Source: Candidatus Aquiluna sp. UB-MaderosW2red
GTDB lineage: Bacteria > Actinomycetota > Actinomycetes > Actinomycetales > Microbacteriaceae
Reading direction: 5' to 3'
Assembly: GCF_900100865.1 (NCBI RefSeq)
Contig: NZ_LT627734.1
Span: 1,488,001-1,552,000, forward strand
Length of the DNA stretch: 64,000 nt
In this document: piece after piece, positions 61,180 through 64,000 of the stretch
Position numbering within the stretch: position 1 is the first letter of the stretch
Layout of the letters: every line of letters starts with the position of its first letter
Program-made: the position numbers and the translations under genes
The notes under the pieces: model-generated
Told to the model about the DNA's origin: nothing
The model's database searches: none
Seen by the model: only the letters and a program-made list of their open reading frames with translations

Positions 61180-62525
61180 GAGTTCCTCCGTTTATTGTGT
61201 TGATTTACTAATCCGAGTAGCCCGTTCCCACTCAAAAATGCCCCGCAAAATTCGATGCCCATGGCTTCTAGATTTTCGGTTGCCTGCTGAAAATCACTAA
61301 TTACTTTTTGATTCGATTGCACCAGTGCTCCTGGCCAGAAAATGGAAACCGACTCAAGCACTTTGTGATCGGAAATTCCATAGATGAGCCCAAGCTCCGC
61401 CTTGGCCAAAGCCTCCAGGTCACCGTTCGGAATTTCACCATCGCGACCGTAGCTCAGTCGAATCAAGTGCTTATCTTTGGGCAACGATTCTTTGATCCAG
61501 GACCATTTGGCACTGGTGTGAGTAGTCGCCTTAGCCAAAAACCCTTGGTCTTTTGCAATCAGCGCGCCGGTTCCGAGCGGGTTGCTATTGAGCTGAGCGC
61601 TTTGCACCAAAACCCCGACAACTGCCACATCCACAACATTGAATCGCTCCGCGGCCAGGCCGACCGCTGATTTAAATAACTTTGAAACAGCAGCCGGGCC
61701 CGTGCAAACGCTCATCCTCTTAGCTAGAACGGAACCATTTTTAGTAGTGACCCGCCATTGATCTTCGACTCGAAATATCGACTCCACATTGCTACCCAGC
61801 TCGAAAACCACAGATTCTTTCGTCAGCCGCTCGACCAGAGCTTCAATCAGGGTGGTCATGCCCCCTAAAAGCCCCATGACGGCGCTTCCCGGCGCCATTG
61901 TGGAACCAGATTTTTCCAATTGCATTCTGTTGTGATTCACGGCTTCAACTAAGGAACCAAGTTCCAGGGCCTTTGGCAAGATGCTTGCGAATATAACTTC
62001 CGCATCTAAGTTTTGCGAGCTTGAGCCGTGAACTCCTGCGAGCACTGGCTCAACTAGTCTTGAATTAAAGGCTTCGCCTAGTCGGCTAGTAATCAAGTCA
62101 AAAACTGTTCCAGACTCGAAGCCAAAGGGAAGTGAATCCAATCTTTTGGCCTCGGCAATTTCCGACTCACTGAAAATTTCTCTAAGAACTGGGTCATCGA
62201 GATTCATTGGGACACCCAAATAACCTTTTGGAATCTCGATCCGGCTGCCGCTGGTGAGTAAATATGCACCCACCGAATTAGGGATTACTAGTTTTGATTC
62301 CAATTCGAGTTCGATCACCAGCGCCAGAAGATCGTCTTTTATGATGCTGAAGGACTCCGCACCCAAGTCAATCTGTGATTCGCCAATCGGAGCCTTTTTC
62401 ACCAGGCCGCCGAGATAATCATTTGCCTCAATAATTAGCACCCGTTGATCTATATCCGAAGCGCGCAGTGCCGCCAAAAGCCCTGAAAAGCCGCCGCCAA
62501 TGACTACGTGGTCAAATGTTTTCAT
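61176..62525 (-). CDS. hemY: Coproporphyrinogen III oxidase (HemY/CgoX type)
   Basis: FAD enzyme that oxidises coproporphyrinogen III to coproporphyrin III. The 449-residue protein begins with the FAD-binding VVIGGGFSGLLAA (about 7-19), EANDYLGGLV, and contains the family stretch PVLAGVHGSS in the substrate region; the C-terminus carries FCGAFLSGNGL. It is the second gene of the hemE-hemY-hemQ-hemH cluster with 4-base overlaps. Because the cluster holds HemQ, the enzyme is taken as the coproporphyrinogen form (CgoX) and not as protoporphyrinogen oxidase. Confidence 0.94.
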   Translation of the reverse strand: MKTFDHVVIGGGFSGLLAALRASDIDQRVLIIEANDYLGGLVKKAPIGESQIDLGAESFSIIKDDLLALVIELELESKLVIPNSVGAYLLTSGSRIEIPKGYLGVPMNLDDPVLREIFSESEIAEAKRLDSLPFGFESGTVFDLITSRLGEAFNSRLVEPVLAGVHGSSSQNLDAEVIFASILPKALELGSLVEAVNHNRMQLEKSGSTMAPGSAVMGLLGGMTTLIEALVERLTKESVVFELGSNVESIFRVEDQWRVTTKNGSVLAKRMSVCTGPAAVSKLFKSAVGLAAERFNVVDVAVVGVLVQSAQLNSNPLGTGALIAKDQGFLAKATTHTSAKWSWIKESLPKDKHLIRLSYGRDGEIPNGDLEALAKAELGLIYGISDHKVLESVSIFWPGALVQSNQKVISDFQQATENLEAMGIEFCGAFLSGNGLLGLVNQHNKRRNS

Positions 62526-63601
62526 GAGGTTATTTGATGGATGTATTCAACGAGTTTTGTTAAGACGATTGGGTCGGTGTCCTTGGGCACCCCGTGACCA
62601 AGGTTCACCACGTGACCGGGGGCCTTCTGACCGGCATCAATCACCGATTTGGTGTGCGCCTTTAGTTCTTCAAAATCCCCAGCTAGAAAGGCAGGGTCGA
62701 TGTTTCCCTGAAGCGGTACTTTGAAATCAAATTCGGCCGCAGTATCAGCCAAAGAGGTTAGATAATCCACCCCGAGTACCGTTGCTCCAACTTCCATCAT
62801 TTGCTTATGAATACCGGCGGTTCCCACCCCGAAGTGAATTCTTGGTACTGCGACACCGGAGTCGTCGCTCAGGTCTTTCAGCTGATCAAACAGGGTTTTT
62901 GTGTGTGGGGCGGCGAATGCAACATAATCCGCATGGCTCAGCTTGCCCGCCCAGGAATCAAATACTTGAAGCGCGCTAGCACCGGATAGCACTTGGGCGC
63001 GAATGAACGAAGCGGTAATTTTTGCGCACCAAGACAGAATGTCGTTCCACAGCTCTGGATCCTCTGCCATCAGCCTGCGCGATTGGGGAAGGTCTTTCGA
63101 AGGCCCTCCCTCAATTAGGTAGGAGGCCAATGTAAATGGCGCCCCGCCAAAACCAATTAGAGGAGTTTCTCCGAGTTCCTCGATCAACCGTCCAACAGAG
63201 ACGCGAATTGGCTCCAAGGCCTCATCGCTTAGGTCGCCAAGTTCTTCAAACGCCTTTCGAGTCGTCACTGGATTCGCAATTTGGGGACCAATGCCGGCGG
63301 TGATTTCCACTTTCACCCCTGCAAGGCGAAGTGGAATCACGATGTCTGAAAAAAGAATTGCTGCGTCAACGCCGTGGCGCCTGACCGGCTGCATGGTTAT
63401 CTCAACCACCAAATCCGGGGTTAGGCAGCTGTCGAGCATGCTGACGTTCTCGCGGAGCTTGCGATATTCCGGCAAGGAGCGGCCGGCTTGACGCATGAAC
63501 CAAACTGGCAAGGGGCTAGTTCGCTCCCCTCTGAGCGAGCGCACTAAATTCGACTGGCGGGTTCTTCCATCGTTGAGCGGGTGATTTGCATTTAGTTGCA
63601 T
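62522..63601 (-). CDS. hemE: Uroporphyrinogen decarboxylase
   Basis: Removes four acetate carboxyls from uroporphyrinogen III to give coproporphyrinogen III. The 359-residue protein has the signature PVWFMRQAGRSLPEYR (about 34-49), the catalytic Asp in ILFSDIVIPL, and GFGGAPFTLASYLIEG with GVPKDTDP at the C-terminus. It is the first gene of the operon hemE-hemY-hemQ-hemH and divergent from hemA. The 73-base gap between them holds a perfect palindrome, listed separately. Confidence 0.96.
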   Translation of the reverse strand: MQLNANHPLNDGRTRQSNLVRSLRGERTSPLPVWFMRQAGRSLPEYRKLRENVSMLDSCLTPDLVVEITMQPVRRHGVDAAILFSDIVIPLRLAGVKVEITAGIGPQIANPVTTRKAFEELGDLSDEALEPIRVSVGRLIEELGETPLIGFGGAPFTLASYLIEGGPSKDLPQSRRLMAEDPELWNDILSWCAKITASFIRAQVLSGASALQVFDSWAGKLSHADYVAFAAPHTKTLFDQLKDLSDDSGVAVPRIHFGVGTAGIHKQMMEVGATVLGVDYLTSLADTAAEFDFKVPLQGNIDPAFLAGDFEELKAHTKSVIDAGQKAPGHVVNLGHGVPKDTDPIVLTKLVEYIHQITS

Positions 63602-63632
63602 TGCACCATCTTTAGTTCAGGTCTAATAACTT

Positions 63633-63651
63633 TGCTGACATAGTGTCAGCA
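63633..63651. promoter_or_regulatory. Perfect 19-bp palindrome (TGCTGACA-TAG-TGTCAGCA) in the hemE/hemA gap
   Basis: The two 8-base arms are exact reverse complements with a 3-base centre. For hemA, TTGCAC (63601-63606) and TAATAA (63624-63629) 17 bases apart are suitable -35 and -10 boxes, which puts the start of transcription at the left arm, so a bound protein would block hemA. It is also close to the hemE start. It does not match known DtxR or Fur consensus sequences by eye. Confidence 0.75.
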
Positions 63652-63674
63652 GCCCCCTTGTTAGTTTTAGGTTT

Positions 63675-64000
63675 ATGGCGGTAGTTTTTCTTGGCACAGA
63701 TTTCCGAGAGGCACGGGCTCTGGACCTTGAACTTCTAGAGACCCACGCTAGCCAAATCCGGATCAATCTCGCAGCCAAGCTTGAATTGAGCGCCGGTGCG
63801 GTTGTCTTAGCCACGTGCAACCGCTTTGAGATGTATTTGGACTCCAAAAATTTGCCCGAGGCTGTAGCAATCGCGCACGCTGCGATCACTGAGGCTCTCG
63901 GCGAACCGGGGATAGAGATTGCTCACCGACTTGAGATTCGAACGGGGGATGATGTCGTTCAACACCTCTTCTCAGTGGCAGCCGGTCTTGAATCAATGGT
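63675..64000 (+). CDS. hemA: Glutamyl-tRNA reductase, N-terminal part (cut by window edge)
   Basis: Reduces glutamyl-tRNA to glutamate-1-semialdehyde, the first committed step of haem synthesis in most bacteria. Only 108 residues are visible from the ATG at 63675. The catalytic Cys lies in VVLATCNRFEMYLD near residue 48, and the segment VVQHLFSVAAGLESM matches the conserved HLFxVAAGLxSM of the family. It is transcribed away from the hemE operon. HemA is usually feedback-controlled by haem through its N-terminus; nothing here shows that directly. Confidence 0.96.
   Translation, partial: MAVVFLGTDFREARALDLELLETHASQIRINLAAKLELSAGAVVLATCNRFEMYLDSKNLPEAVAIAHAAITEALGEPGIEIAHRLEIRTGDDVVQHLFSVAAGLESM

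Overview
The window looks like a chromosomal segment of a small-genome, mid-GC actinobacterium, most likely of the family Microbacteriaceae (Rhodoluna/Aquiluna-like freshwater lineages). This is inferred from gene content, not from rRNA. The supporting signs are the coproporphyrin-type haem cluster (hemE-hemY-hemQ-hemH divergent from hemA), an actinobacterial Tad locus with a DUF4244 pilin next to a 6C-type RNA, the topA-tmk-holB order, a fused PntA, frequent TTG/GTG starts and very tight 1-4 nt gene overlaps.

Layout. 1-8.6 kb: GNAT enzyme (cut by the window edge), CopB-type P1B ATPase, a secreted metzincin-like protein, a Ca2+/H+ antiporter, a DUF2892 membrane protein behind a CsoR/CstR-type palindrome, and a DrrAB-like ABC exporter. 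8.7-18.5 kb: tRNA-Thr, an MpaB-family protein, a secreted TAP-like hydrolase, holB-tmk-topA, and a five-gene compact Tad pilus locus. 18.6-25.3 kb: 6C-type RNA, acsA, GNAT, ridA with a DUF4177 mini-gene, a PASTA-type class A PBP, and a phosphoesterase. 25.3-37.3 kb: asd-ask, recR-dnaX with SRP RNA upstream, a class II Fic protein behind a 33-bp palindrome, mmsA, a lipase-like hydrolase, pntAB, and tRNA-Ser. 37.3-46.6 kb: MarR plus membrane protein, a diguanylate cyclase divergent from EAL-GAF, then a BcsA/PgaC-like glycosyltransferase with a small membrane protein (a probable c-di-GMP/exopolysaccharide module), small membrane proteins, an SDR and an MFS exporter.

46.6-51.3 kb is a GC-richer accessory block: a decayed DUF4143 AAA ATPase, a VIT/ferritin-like transporter, and a CDF metal exporter with its SmtB/CzrA-type repressor and a DsbA-like thioredoxin. 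51.5-58.5 kb: COG4705 membrane protein, an SsuABC-type importer in one operon with metY and a CoA-binding protein, PsiE, and Dps. 58.6-64 kb: a LON-domain protein and the haem cluster. A perfect 19-bp palindrome in the hemE/hemA divergent gap suggests joint control of haem synthesis.

The most noteworthy items are: the 6C-type RNA placed as a possible leader/attenuator of the Tad operon, with an upstream G5 element able to pair with its C-loop; the c-di-GMP module feeding a glycosyltransferase whose ribosome-binding region is a G8 run; the haem-gap, Fic and DUF2892 palindromes; and the metzincin-like secreted protein with a 13-bp hairpin just upstream. No CRISPR array, rRNA, intact insertion sequence or prophage was seen.
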